From the NCBI GenBank assembly GCA_025999115.1, contig BNWW01000019.1, positions 1 through 37,882 on the forward strand: a DNA stretch of 37,882 nucleotides, read 5' to 3'. The DNA comes from Bacteroidia bacterium. Its GTDB lineage: Bacteria; Bacteroidota; Bacteroidia; Bacteroidales; Azobacteroidaceae. The notes under the pieces are model-generated. The model did not search any database. It saw nothing but the letters and a program-made list of their open reading frames with translations, and had not been told where the DNA came from. Position numbers and translations under genes: made by a program. Position 1 is the first letter of the stretch, and the number at the start of each line of letters is the position of its first letter. Shown piece by piece: positions 25,369-33,286 of this stretch.

Positions 25369-26889
25369 ATGCAACACAACAACTCCCCTTTTCGCTTTAT
25401 GTCCTTCAAGGAATTGGTACCCGATGGCCTGCGCTTTTGGATTTACATTCTGTTTCTGATTTGTTTTCAGTTCTCAAACGGAATGTATTTTTGCGCCATG
25501 AACCAAATGTCAGGTAATTTGTCGCTCACGCCCGACGATGTCAGAATGATGGGCAACACCGTACTTGTCGGACTGACGATGTATTTTCCGCTGGCGTTCA
25601 GGCTGAAATTCCGTTTTACGAACCGGACTTGTCTAATGATTGCCGCTTCGGTTTTGATAGCGATAAACCTCATTGTGCCACACGTTCAATCGCAGCCCGT
25701 ATTGATGGCGCTTTGCTTTGTGGCGGGATTTTTCCGGTTATTCGGTACGTTTGAGTGCTTTTCATCCATTTTGCCGAAGATTACGCCGTCATATAATTAT
25801 GGTGTATTTCTCTCGTTCGTGTTTTTTGTGGCGCTGGGTTTTATCCACGTTTTCGACATCGCGGCAAGTTATATTATGTATTATTACAATTGGAATTACA
25901 TACACTATTTTGCAATCGGATTACTGTTGTTGGTCGTTTTGGGCGCATTCCTTCTGATGAAACCATTTCGCCCGATGCCCAAACTGCCGCTCTATGGCGT
26001 AGATTGGCTCGGAATGGTTTTGTGGTCGATTTTTATTCTTTCCGCCATTTTTGTGGTGCAATACGGCGAGCAAATGGATTGGTTTCATTCGACTTACATT
26101 CGCGCTGCAGCGGGCATTTCATTGTTGGCATTAGCCGCTAATTTATTAAGAATGATACACATACGACATCCGTTCATCGAATTTGCCGCTTTCAAAACAC
26201 GTAATTTGTTCAATTTATTGGTGTTGTTTCTGTTTTTGGATATACTTTTGTCGGCACAACAGGTTTTGCAAAACACTTATACGGAAGCGGTTCTGCACTT
26301 CGAACAACTTACGATCGTTAATCTCTATTGGTTCGACGTTGCAGGCATGTTGCTCGGCGCCTTGTTTTCGTGGTTTGTACTCACAAAATTGAAATGGCAT
26401 CACAAATTGGTAACTTTTACCGGAATGTCGTTTATTGTGCTGTATCTTATGCTAATGTATTGGTTGATAACTCCTTACACCAATATTGAAAAACTGTATC
26501 TTCCGCTCATTTGCTGCGGCTTCGGACATGTGATCGTTTTTATTGCTTTGACGGTTTATGCACAAGCGACGGCGCCGTTCAAAAACTATTTTCAAGTATT
26601 ATGTATTTTGGGCTTAATCCGCACAGGCATAGGCGCTCCGCTCGGCGACGCCATTTATACGCGGGCCTTGGAAGCCGAATTATCTATTCATTCGTCGATG
26701 CCGGTAGCCCTTCGCGAACTTTTCGGCATGAGTATCGTTTTTGGTATATTTGTATTAATAATCCTTGCAGCATCCCGATTTAAAGAAAAAGTCGGAATAC
26801 CTATTCTTACTTTTATGAGAATGTACAGAATGCTGACAAAAACGAAATTCGGCCTGCAAAATACTGCATTTTCCGACAAAATACAGTAA
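25369..26889 (+). CDS. EmrB-like MFS efflux carrier (DHA2 type)
   Basis: 506 aa with about 14 hydrophobic segments, as in the 14-TM DHA2 family. It is a divergent member: the usual EmrB motif C is not plain, and the N-terminus (MNQMSGNLSLTPDDVRMMGNTVLVGLTMYFPLAFRLKFRF) is typical of the Bacteroidetes branch found with HlyD and TolC genes. It should export hydrophobic drugs, bile acids or fatty acids by proton antiport. Its last codons hold the -7 box for metA. No regulator is adjacent. Confidence 0.85.
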   Translation: MQHNNSPFRFMSFKELVPDGLRFWIYILFLICFQFSNGMYFCAMNQMSGNLSLTPDDVRMMGNTVLVGLTMYFPLAFRLKFRFTNRTCLMIAASVLIAINLIVPHVQSQPVLMALCFVAGFFRLFGTFECFSSILPKITPSYNYGVFLSFVFFVALGFIHVFDIAASYIMYYYNWNYIHYFAIGLLLLVVLGAFLLMKPFRPMPKLPLYGVDWLGMVLWSIFILSAIFVVQYGEQMDWFHSTYIRAAAGISLLALAANLLRMIHIRHPFIEFAAFKTRNLFNLLVLFLFLDILLSAQQVLQNTYTEAVLHFEQLTIVNLYWFDVAGMLLGALFSWFVLTKLKWHHKLVTFTGMSFIVLYLMLMYWLITPYTNIEKLYLPLICCGFGHVIVFIALTVYAQATAPFKNYFQVLCILGLIRTGIGAPLGDAIYTRALEAELSIHSSMPVALRELFGMSIVFGIFVLIILAASRFKEKVGIPILTFMRMYRMLTKTKFGLQNTAFSDKIQ

Positions 26890-26894
26890 CTTTG
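26887..26894 (+). promoter_or_regulatory. -7 element of metA promoter
   Basis: TAACTTTG overlaps the TAA stop codon of the efflux carrier and lies 18 nt before the metA ATG at 26913. It suggests that metA is transcribed separately from the pump. An S-adenosylmethionine riboswitch cannot fit in the short leader. Confidence 0.55.
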
Positions 26895-26912
26895 CAGGCT
26901 AAATATAAAATT

Positions 26913-27848
26913 ATGCCTTTAAATATCCCACCGGATCTGCCGGCCATCGAATTATTGAAAAAAGAGAATATTTTTGTGATGGATGCTTTATGCGCCGCCA
27001 CACAAGATATTCGTCCTCTGAAATTGGCGCTTGTGAATTTGATGCCGCTTAAAATCTCTACCGAAACCGATTTCGTGCGCTTGCTTTCCAACAGTCCCCT
27101 GCAAGTGGAAATCAATTTTATCAAAATGAAAGATCATCAAAGTAAAAACACGCCCGAAGAACATCTAATCACGTTTTACAAAAATTTCGAGGATATTAAA
27201 GACGATTATTACGATGGTTTGATTGTTACTGGCGCACCTGTCGAACAACTTGATTTTGAAAGTGTTACATATTGGGATGATATGAAAGCGATTTTCGATT
27301 GGGCGGCGCATCATGTTACTTCTTCCATTTATATTTGTTGGGCGGCGCAAGCGGCTTTAAATTATTTTTACGGCATCCCGAAATATCCTTTGGAAAAGAA
27401 AAAATTCGGAGTATTCAAACACCGGGTATTGGATAGCGGCATTTCGCTGTTGCGCGGTTTCGACGACGAGTTTTATGTTCCACACAGTCGCCACACCGAA
27501 ATCCGCAAAAAAGATATTTTAAAACATTCCGGATTGAAATTATTGGTCGAATCGGAAGCGGCAGGCGTACACTTGATGATGGCGCGCGGCGGTCGCGAAA
27601 TTTTCATTACCGGCCATGCCGAATATGCGCCCGACACATTGCATAACGAATATGTGCGCGATTTGCGGAAAGGTCTTCCCATCGAAGTACCGAAAAATTA
27701 TTACATCGACGACGACCCGGCCAAAGGAATTTCCGTCCGTTGGCGCGCCCACGCCCACTTGTTGTACAAAAACTGGTTGAATTATTACGTTTATCAAGCC
27801 ACGCCTTTCCATCCGGAAGACATCGAAAAAATGGGAGATTTATATTGA
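26913..27848 (+). CDS. metAA: Homoserine O-acetyltransferase of the MetA type
   Basis: 311 aa from the ATG at 26913 (MPLNIPPDLPAIELLKKENIF, the standard MetA start; the frame's earlier start is within the promoter). It activates homoserine for methionine synthesis. The catalytic Cys is Cys142 in YICWAAQA, with GHAEY near 240 for the His/Glu pair. Residue 111 is Glu (TGAPVEQLDF), which in characterised MetA proteins marks acetyl-CoA use, whereas Gly marks succinyl-CoA (E. coli). Hence homoserine acetyltransferase is the better name. Its stop overlaps the probable TTG start of the next gene. Confidence 0.9.
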   Translation: MPLNIPPDLPAIELLKKENIFVMDALCAATQDIRPLKLALVNLMPLKISTETDFVRLLSNSPLQVEINFIKMKDHQSKNTPEEHLITFYKNFEDIKDDYYDGLIVTGAPVEQLDFESVTYWDDMKAIFDWAAHHVTSSIYICWAAQAALNYFYGIPKYPLEKKKFGVFKHRVLDSGISLLRGFDDEFYVPHSRHTEIRKKDILKHSGLKLLVESEAAGVHLMMARGGREIFITGHAEYAPDTLHNEYVRDLRKGLPIEVPKNYYIDDDPAKGISVRWRAHAHLLYKNWLNYYVYQATPFHPEDIEKMGDLY

Positions 27849-29689
27849 TTTCCGTCCGAAAAATAGAACTATTAGCGCCCGCCAAAAATGCTGAAACAGG
27901 CATTGAAGCAATTAATCACGGTGCAGATGCGGTTTATATTGGCGCTCCAAAATTCAGTGCGCGTTCTGCAGCCGGTAATTCCATTGAAGACATTCGTCGT
28001 TTAGCCGAATATGCGCATTTATTCCATGCCAAAGTATATGTTGCTTTCAATACAATCCTGTATGACAACGAATTAGCGGAAGCTGAAAAATTGATTTGGG
28101 AAATCTATCGTGCCGGCGCCGATGCCCTGATTATTCAAGATATGGGCATTTTACAATTCAATTTGCCGCCGATTGCCCTGCACGCCAGCACGCAAACAGA
28201 TAATCGAACGCTCGAAAAAGTGCAATTCTTGGAAAAAGCCGGATTTTCGCAAGTGGTCTTGGCGCGGGAATTGTCGTTGGAGGAAATCTGTAATATTGCA
28301 TCACAATCCCAAGTCCGTTTGGAAGCTTTTGTTCATGGCGCTTTATGTACTTCATTTAGCGGACAATGTTATATCAGTCAAGCTATTAGCAAACGAAGTT
28401 CCAACCGCGGCGAATGTGCGCAATATTGCCGTTTACCTTATACATTGTCGGATGCCGAAGGAAAATTTTTGCAAAGCAACAAACATTTACTTTCACTGAA
28501 AGATTTAAATCAAGCCGAAAATTTGGAAAATTTGTTGGATGCCGGTGTAACTTCCTTAAAAATAGAAGGTCGGTTGAAGGAAACATCCTATGTTAAAAAT
28601 ATTACAGCCTGTTACCGTCAAAAATTGAATGCGATTTTTGAACGGCGACCGGAATATTGCGCTGCTTCTTCAGGCGAAACCACGCATTTTTTCGTTCCGA
28701 ATCCCGAAAAAAGCTTCAACCGCGGCTTTACCGATTATTTCCTTTTCGGACGTAAAAAAGACATTACCGCTTTCGACACGCCCAAATCCACGGGAGAACC
28801 GGTCGGCGAAATTCGCAACATCCAAGGCAATTATTTTACGATTGCATCCAAAAAAACGATACACAACGGCGACGGACTCTGTTTTTTCTCCAACCGGCAA
28901 TTAGCCGGATTTCGAGTCAATAAAGTGGAAAACGACCGGATTTATCCGGTCGAAATGCCGCGCTTGGATAAAGGAACCGCATTGTATCGCAACTACGACC
29001 ACGAATTTGAAAAAACCTTATCGAAAATATCCGCCGAACGCAAAATCAATCTCGACTGGATTTTGGAAGAAAACAATTTCGGATTTTCGTTAACGGCCTT
29101 GGATGCAGACGGTTATTCGGCAAGCATCACTTTCGCGGTTACCAAAGAATTAGCCGCCAAAGATCCCAGCGGAAATATCCGCGAACAATTATCAAAATTA
29201 GGCGCTACACCTTTCAAAATCAACAATTTAACCAACCATTGCCGTCAATCGTGGTTTATCCCGTCGTCGGCGCTCGGCGAAATGCGGCGACGTGCGGTAG
29301 AAGCCTTGTTACGAGTTCGGAAAATCGCGGGACAGCAACCAATACAAGCTGTTCAACCAACATTTCATCCATATCCCGAAACGGAATTAAGTTATTTGGG
29401 CAATGTCGCCAACGAAAAAGCGAAACTATTTTACCAAAATCACGGCGTAAGCCACATCACTTCTGCTTTTGAAATCGAATCGCCCGAAAACGTTCCCCTG
29501 ATGTTTGCCAAACATTGCCTCAAATACCAATTGGGCGCTTGTACGAAGCAAAAAGACCGGAAAATTCTATCCGAACCGCTCACTTTAACGAGCGGACAAA
29601 ACCGGCTGAATTTACATTTCGATTGCGCACGTTGCGAGATGTTAGTGGAAGAAATAAATCTTCAATCCCACAAAAAGACAAATTATTAA
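27845..29689 (+). CDS. U32 family protein, RlhA-like (23S rRNA hydroxylation)
   Basis: About 614 aa from a TTG at 27845 that overlaps the metA TGA (TTGA). No ATG lies near the family start VRKIELLAPAKNAETG, and the longer ATG frame runs 105 nt inside metA. The U32 domain has GADAVYIGAPKFSARS and the signature EAFVHGALCTSFSGQCYISQ ... NRGECAQYCR, with Cys clusters that bind the cofactor/Fe-S site. A DUF3656-like domain (LGATPFKIN) follows, then a C-terminal CxxC pair (DCARCEM). U32 plus DUF3656 is the RlhA layout, which makes 5-hydroxycytidine 2501 in 23S rRNA in E. coli; older annotation says collagenase-like peptidase. The C-terminus overlaps DUF554 on the other strand by 48 nt. Confidence 0.8.
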   Translation: MISVRKIELLAPAKNAETGIEAINHGADAVYIGAPKFSARSAAGNSIEDIRRLAEYAHLFHAKVYVAFNTILYDNELAEAEKLIWEIYRAGADALIIQDMGILQFNLPPIALHASTQTDNRTLEKVQFLEKAGFSQVVLARELSLEEICNIASQSQVRLEAFVHGALCTSFSGQCYISQAISKRSSNRGECAQYCRLPYTLSDAEGKFLQSNKHLLSLKDLNQAENLENLLDAGVTSLKIEGRLKETSYVKNITACYRQKLNAIFERRPEYCAASSGETTHFFVPNPEKSFNRGFTDYFLFGRKKDITAFDTPKSTGEPVGEIRNIQGNYFTIASKKTIHNGDGLCFFSNRQLAGFRVNKVENDRIYPVEMPRLDKGTALYRNYDHEFEKTLSKISAERKINLDWILEENNFGFSLTALDADGYSASITFAVTKELAAKDPSGNIREQLSKLGATPFKINNLTNHCRQSWFIPSSALGEMRRRAVEALLRVRKIAGQQPIQAVQPTFHPYPETELSYLGNVANEKAKLFYQNHGVSHITSAFEIESPENVPLMFAKHCLKYQLGACTKQKDRKILSEPLTLTSGQNRLNLHFDCARCEMLVEEINLQSHKKTNY

Positions 29690-30331
29690 CAAAGCCGGCA
29701 AAAAATTAACAATTTCTATCTTTTTTATTTTCAATAAATTAAGACTTAATCCAATCAAAATAATTCCACCCACAACCGTTAATTCGGAAATGATTTCGGC
29801 CGGAATATCTTTGCCTGCAATGGATACCAACAACGTTATCCCGCCTTGAAACAACAATACAAGTACCGACGAAAAAAGCACTCCGATACCCAATCCCGCC
29901 GCCAACATGATGGATGAAAAGAAATCCATAATCGACTTGGTAAGCAATAAATCGGAAGTTTGTCCAAACCCTTCTTCAATGGCGCCGACAATCGTCATCG
30001 AACCCATGCAGAAAAGTAGAAAAGCCGTTGTCAAGCCTTCGGTAAAGCGGTCGCTCTTCGAGTGGGTCTTGATTTTGATGTAATCGCCGAGTTGTTCCGC
30101 CTTTTCATCCAATTTTATTTTCAATCCGAAAAACCCTCCCAACACCAAACTCAATACCACTAACAAAGGAGAAGAAATATCCAACGACATTTTCACTCCC
30201 AACAACAACGTAAACAGACCTACTGCCTGAAAATAAATCGTTTCGTATTTCTCCGGCAACCCCTTTTTGAAGAGTAAACCAATGGTGCTGCCAACCACAA
30301 TCGCTCCTGCATTTACTAATGTTCCAATCAT
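29642..30331 (-). CDS. DUF554 membrane protein (YqgA/YdfK-like)
   Basis: 229 aa with about six to seven membrane helices. DUF554 features: MIGTLVNAGAIVVGSTIGLLF at the start, AVGLFTLLLGVKMSLD, TAFLLFCMGSMTIVGAIEEG, the LLTKSIMDFFSSIMLAAGLGIGV stretch and TVVGGIILIGLSLNLL. Function is unknown; it is thought to be a transporter. Its 3' end overlaps the U32 gene's 3' end on the opposite strand. A minus-strand promoter is at 30382-30351. Confidence 0.9.
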   Translation of the reverse strand: MIGTLVNAGAIVVGSTIGLLFKKGLPEKYETIYFQAVGLFTLLLGVKMSLDISSPLLVVLSLVLGGFFGLKIKLDEKAEQLGDYIKIKTHSKSDRFTEGLTTAFLLFCMGSMTIVGAIEEGFGQTSDLLLTKSIMDFFSSIMLAAGLGIGVLFSSVLVLLFQGGITLLVSIAGKDIPAEIISELTVVGGIILIGLSLNLLKIKKIEIVNFLPALLIICLFVGLKIYFFH

Positions 30332-30350
30332 ATTTTATTTTTTGAGGGCG

Positions 30351-30382
30351 CAATATTAGGTAAAACAAATGAATTGCGCAAA
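30351..30382 (-). promoter_or_regulatory. Promoter of the DUF554 gene
   Basis: Minus strand: TTTG at 30382-30379, 20 nt spacer, TAATATTG at 30358-30351 (one base off TAnnTTTG), about 20 nt before the ATG. Confidence 0.6.
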
Positions 30383-30427
30383 TATTCAAGTGCAAATGCG
30401 GTAAGGATTAGATTGTGGTGAAATAGA

Positions 30428-30568
30428 TTAGGGAGTGATGGATACTTGTGGCTTGCCCCCTGGCCTGTGGTGCAGGATGCTTATGTTCGGTTGTTGTCCC
30501 ACACTACAAGCGTCACAACCACGGCCAACGTCTATGCCAATGTGAGATGCGTGAAAAATAAATGAATT
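30428..30568 (-). pseudogene. G+C-richer open-frame remnant of unknown origin
   Basis: This part of the 371-nt gap between DUF554 and the next fragment is notably richer in G+C than its surroundings. On the minus strand one frame is open for about 45 codons to a TAA at 30430-30428, with HIGIDVGRGCDACSVGQQ in the middle, and has no start codon. It looks like a piece of an imported gene or mobile element; I do not recognise it. The rest of the gap (30569-30702) shows nothing. Confidence 0.25.
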
Positions 30569-30702
30569 TATGTGTTATATCTCTTCATTTATATCTTTCG
30601 ATTTGAAAGGCCTGTATAATCACTTGCCTTTTACTCTGAGAGGTAAAGCATTTGAACCATTCAAATTAAAAATGAAGGTAAGCTAAGAATGAGAACTTGG
30701 CA

Positions 30703-30978
30703 TTAACCCTCAACAGCAATATTCTCAATAGCACAACATGTTTGGACTACCCTTGTGTATTGTTGCCTTAGATTTTCTCGGTCAATTTGAAGATTTTCTA
30801 ATGATACTCCATCGTTATAATGCTGATCGTAATTATCTTTTTTTTCTTGAAGATCTTTTATTGCATTGAGGAAATTAATTTCTTGCTCAGTCAGTTTGTG
30901 TTGAGCTTGTTGTAATTGCTGCAATTCTTGCAACCGCTGAGATTCTGTGGGATTTAAAGCTCTTTTATTTGTTAATTC
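30703..30978 (-). pseudogene. Coiled-coil gene fragment
   Basis: The minus-strand frame is open from a TGA at about 30981 to the stop at 30703. It has no ATG; a TTG at 30933 would give 76 aa. The sequence is Gln/Leu-rich with heptad character (LQELQQLQQAQHKLTEQEINFLNAIKDLQEKKDNYD), predicting a long coiled coil, then a Cys pair near the end (QTCCAIENI). The absent start and neighbouring decayed genes suggest a remnant rather than a gene. Confidence 0.35.
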
Positions 30979-31020
30979 TCAGTTTCCGTAGCGTGTTGAA
31001 AAACAAGCGAATGCGTTGAG

Positions 31021-31066
31021 CGAAGTCTCCAGACTTCGTTCTGTTAAAAGCAAGCCTCTGGCTTGC
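31021..31066. repeat. Two REP-like hairpins beside a RAYT remnant
   Basis: CGAAGTC-TCCA-GACTTCG (31021-31038) and GCAAGCC-TCT-GGCTTGC (31050-31066), both perfect 7-bp stems with 3-4-nt loops. The design is the same as the hairpins at 54-69 and 18510-18582. They lie 60 nt upstream of the decayed tyrosine transposase, as REPs do around RAYT genes. Confidence 0.7.
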
Positions 31067-31126
31067 CTAAATAAAAAACGTATTTTTCACTATTTATTTG
31101 TAATATTATTTTTACTTTTGCAGTTT

Positions 31127-31230
31127 ATGAGTAGTGGTTACAAAATAATGGAGCAAGATGAATTGCATTATGTAACTTTCCAAGTTGTTCGCTGGAAGGA
31201 TTAGAAATCTATGCTTATGTTGTTATAATG
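31127..31230 (+). pseudogene. REP-associated tyrosine transposase (RAYT) remnant
   Basis: An ATG at 31127 opens a 25-aa frame (GYKIMEQDELHYVTFQVVRW) that matches the N-terminus of IS200-like Y1/RAYT proteins (YKi.d...lYFVTFtVV.W.DvFtR). In a shifted frame, 31198-31230 encodes GLEIYAYVVIM, matching the later RAYT motif (kg.eIyAY.IM.NHiH.i). About 40 residues between the two motifs, and everything after, are gone: an internal deletion plus truncation. A -7-like TACTTTTG (31113-31120) precedes it. Confidence 0.6.
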
Positions 31231-31728
31231 AAAGTCTATTTTTTATCCGGAATTTGTGTGAATTGTAACATGTTTGACCTAATTCAGTTGCCTGAAGGGT
31301 ATGAAAAAGTGTATATTGAATGGATATTGCCGAAAGAAGAAACTTTTGAAGAATATACCCGTAAAATGGCTGAAACAATAGATGTTCGAGAACCTTTTAT
31401 TTTAATAGGTTATTCTATGGGTGGAACTATCGTACAGGAAATGAATACTTTTCTCCAACCGGAAAAGACAAGTATCATTTCCTCTATCAAAGCTGTGGAA
31501 GAGATTCCGCATTTGTTTCGTATCGTAAAAAAAACACGGATAAATAACCGTTTACCGCAGCGACTGTACAAAATCAACAAGAAAATTTCCGATTTATTTG
31601 CTCATCAGATATTTCCTTTTACACTCATTCAAAATGCTATTTCGGTGGAAGGAGGTGATCATATTATGATTATTCGAAAAGCCGAGGCAGTAAACCGGAT
31701 AATTAACTGTATACTATCATTGATATGA
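31228..31728 (+). CDS. Alpha/beta hydrolase with internal deletion (probably inactive)
   Basis: 166 aa. The start KVYFLSGICVNCNMFDLIQLPEGYEKVYIEW, the nucleophile elbow GYSMGG (Ser) and the late His in VEGGDHIMI match a Bacteroidetes alpha/beta hydrolase type of about 210-220 aa. Between SIKAVEEIPHLFRIVKKTRI and IFPFTLIQNAISVEGGDH roughly 50 residues are missing, and the HGxxDxxFP segment that supplies the catalytic Asp reads LFAHQIFPF, without Asp. The frame is kept open, but the enzyme is likely dead. Its ATG is the last codon of the RAYT fragment, so even the start may be borrowed. Confidence 0.6.
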   Translation: MKVYFLSGICVNCNMFDLIQLPEGYEKVYIEWILPKEETFEEYTRKMAETIDVREPFILIGYSMGGTIVQEMNTFLQPEKTSIISSIKAVEEIPHLFRIVKKTRINNRLPQRLYKINKKISDLFAHQIFPFTLIQNAISVEGGDHIMIIRKAEAVNRIINCILSLI

Positions 31729-31775
31729 ATGATATAATTAGGGTCTGCCATTGGCTCGAAGTGAGTTACACGCTT

Positions 31776-31806
31776 TTTGTTTTATTGAGATAATTACATA
31801 TCTTTG
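31776..31806 (+). promoter_or_regulatory. Promoter of the four-helix-bundle gene
   Basis: TTTG at 31776-31779, 19 nt spacer, TATCTTTG at 31799-31806; the ATG follows 26 nt later at 31833. A complete consensus promoter in front of a truncated gene. Confidence 0.75.
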
Positions 31807-31832
31807 CACGATAATTCATAAATACAACAACT

Positions 31833-32207
31833 ATGGACAACAACCGACTTATTCCGGCAAGCAAGGATTACAAAAAACTTTATTGTTACCAAAAAGCAGA
31901 GGCAATATTTGATATTACCTACTATTTTGTACACACCTATCTACGAAGGGGTGATCGTACTATCGATCAAATGCAGCAAGCAGCACGCTCCGGTAAACAA
32001 AATATTGCCGAAGGAAGCATGGACGGCGCCACTTCCAAAGAGATGGAAATTAAGTTGATCAATGTAGCTAAAGCAAGTTTGATGGAATTGTACGAAGATT
32101 ATATGGATTATCTGCGAACAAGAAATCATCGAATTTGGGAAGAACATTCAGTGGAAGAGAACAAAATGAGAGAACTTGCCAGAGTACATAACGACTCTGC
32201 CTTTTAA
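31833..32207 (+). CDS. Four-helix-bundle suffix-domain protein, C-terminally short
   Basis: 124 aa. Family marks: KDYKKLYCYQKAEAIFDITYYFVHTYL, DRTIDQMQQAARSGKQNIAEGSMDGATSKEMEIKLINVAKASLMELYEDYMDYL and ARVHNDSAF. Relatives, as I recall, continue after HND-S-x-F for some 60 residues, so this copy is probably truncated by a stop in the last third. The family is related to proteins encoded in 23S rRNA intervening sequences and is often found singly, spread by unclear means. Function unknown. Confidence 0.75.
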   Translation: MDNNRLIPASKDYKKLYCYQKAEAIFDITYYFVHTYLRRGDRTIDQMQQAARSGKQNIAEGSMDGATSKEMEIKLINVAKASLMELYEDYMDYLRTRNHRIWEEHSVEENKMRELARVHNDSAF

Positions 32208-32253
32208 ACGGATGACTGCTGTACGTCTAAATAATCGAAAAAGGTTTTGAATC

Positions 32254-32297
32254 TCTTAAGGAATTTAGGCCTCTTAAAAGCCGGAAGTTCCTTAAGA
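32254..32297. terminator. Inverted repeat between four-helix-bundle gene and acyltransferase
   Basis: TCTTAAGGAA (32254-32263) pairs perfectly with TTCCTTAAGA (32288-32297), with an inner GGC/GCC. It lies between convergent genes and may end either transcript, though a clean U-tract is missing. Confidence 0.5.
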
Positions 32298-32299
32298 AA

Positions 32300-33277
32300 C
32301 TATTTCCTTTTACCAATAATAAAAGGCACATATTTATTAATCAAATAGATCGGAACCATCATGCAGACAACTATCGTTACAGCCATTAGAAATTTAACGA
32401 AATTTTCTTCCAAAAGATTTTTATCACTAATAAACAAGGTAATGATGTGAATCATATAAGTATGAAGGGCTAATACGATAATGGCATTGAGGGCAATGTA
32501 TTCAATCGCACGAATTTTCCCGAAAAGATTGGACAGATATTTAGCCACAACAAATACCGGAAATAAGATACAGAAACTACCTGTCAAACGTAATAAATAA
32601 TCCAAATAGCGGATCAAAGAAGATTTCAGCATAAATACGATACACAAAAATACAATCAGACTAAAAAAGGAATAAATTAAACTTTTCTTTTGGTCGATAA
32701 GCCGGAAAATTTCTTTTTTATACAAAGATGCAATACTGTAAAAGGGGAGAGCCGCGCACACATTATCCAACATCCACGGAGCATTCGACAAGTCAACAAA
32801 CAGTGGTATCAATGATGCTACAAATGACACAATCACAATATACAACCGGCGTTTGAATATCTTGCAAAAACCATAAAAAAGACACTGAAGAGCAAATAAA
32901 CAAGAAATAAACCACAAGGGCGTACAAATTAAATTCGGACGTCCATAAAGATATTCCCATGCCGGTTGGTAGAGAGGAACATTCCCATCCGATTCTTTTC
33001 CGATGACCAACCAATAGATATAAAACAGAATGAAAAAACAAAAATAAGGAATTAAGAGTTGTTTACTTCGATGTTTGGCAAATCCGGTAAAAGAGGGATA
33101 TTTTTCAAATTTAAATAAAAGTCCCGAAATAAAATAAAAACAGGGCATCCGGATAAGTCCCAGAAGAATGCCGTAGAATCCTTCTAATCTCGGTGGACAG
33201 TGAAAATATACAACTAAAAAGATGCTCAAAAATTTAGCATAATCAACCCAAACATAATGTTTTTTTATCTCACTCAT
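32300..33277 (-). CDS. Acyltransferase-3 family membrane protein
   Basis: 325 aa, about ten membrane helices. The start KHYVWVDYAKFLSIFLVVYFHCPP carries the conserved His of acyltransferase-3 proteins (OatA/NodX/WecH family). RMPCFYFISGLLFKF, PLWFISCLFALQ and LALHTYMIHII follow the family pattern. Such proteins O-acetylate surface sugars or lipids using cytoplasmic acyl-CoA. Its start lies 9 nt after the radical SAM stop on the same strand, so the two form an operon; the target may be the radical SAM product or a surface glycan (inference). Confidence 0.85.
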   Translation of the reverse strand: MSEIKKHYVWVDYAKFLSIFLVVYFHCPPRLEGFYGILLGLIRMPCFYFISGLLFKFEKYPSFTGFAKHRSKQLLIPYFCFFILFYIYWLVIGKESDGNVPLYQPAWEYLYGRPNLICTPLWFISCLFALQCLFYGFCKIFKRRLYIVIVSFVASLIPLFVDLSNAPWMLDNVCAALPFYSIASLYKKEIFRLIDQKKSLIYSFFSLIVFLCIVFMLKSSLIRYLDYLLRLTGSFCILFPVFVVAKYLSNLFGKIRAIEYIALNAIIVLALHTYMIHIITLFISDKNLLEENFVKFLMAVTIVVCMMVPIYLINKYVPFIIGKRK

Positions 33278-33286
33278 ACCAACAGA

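Noticed and set aside
31016..31126. Upstream extension of the RAYT fragment frame
   Set aside because: It reads through both REP hairpins and the -7-like box; homology begins only at the ATG at 31127.
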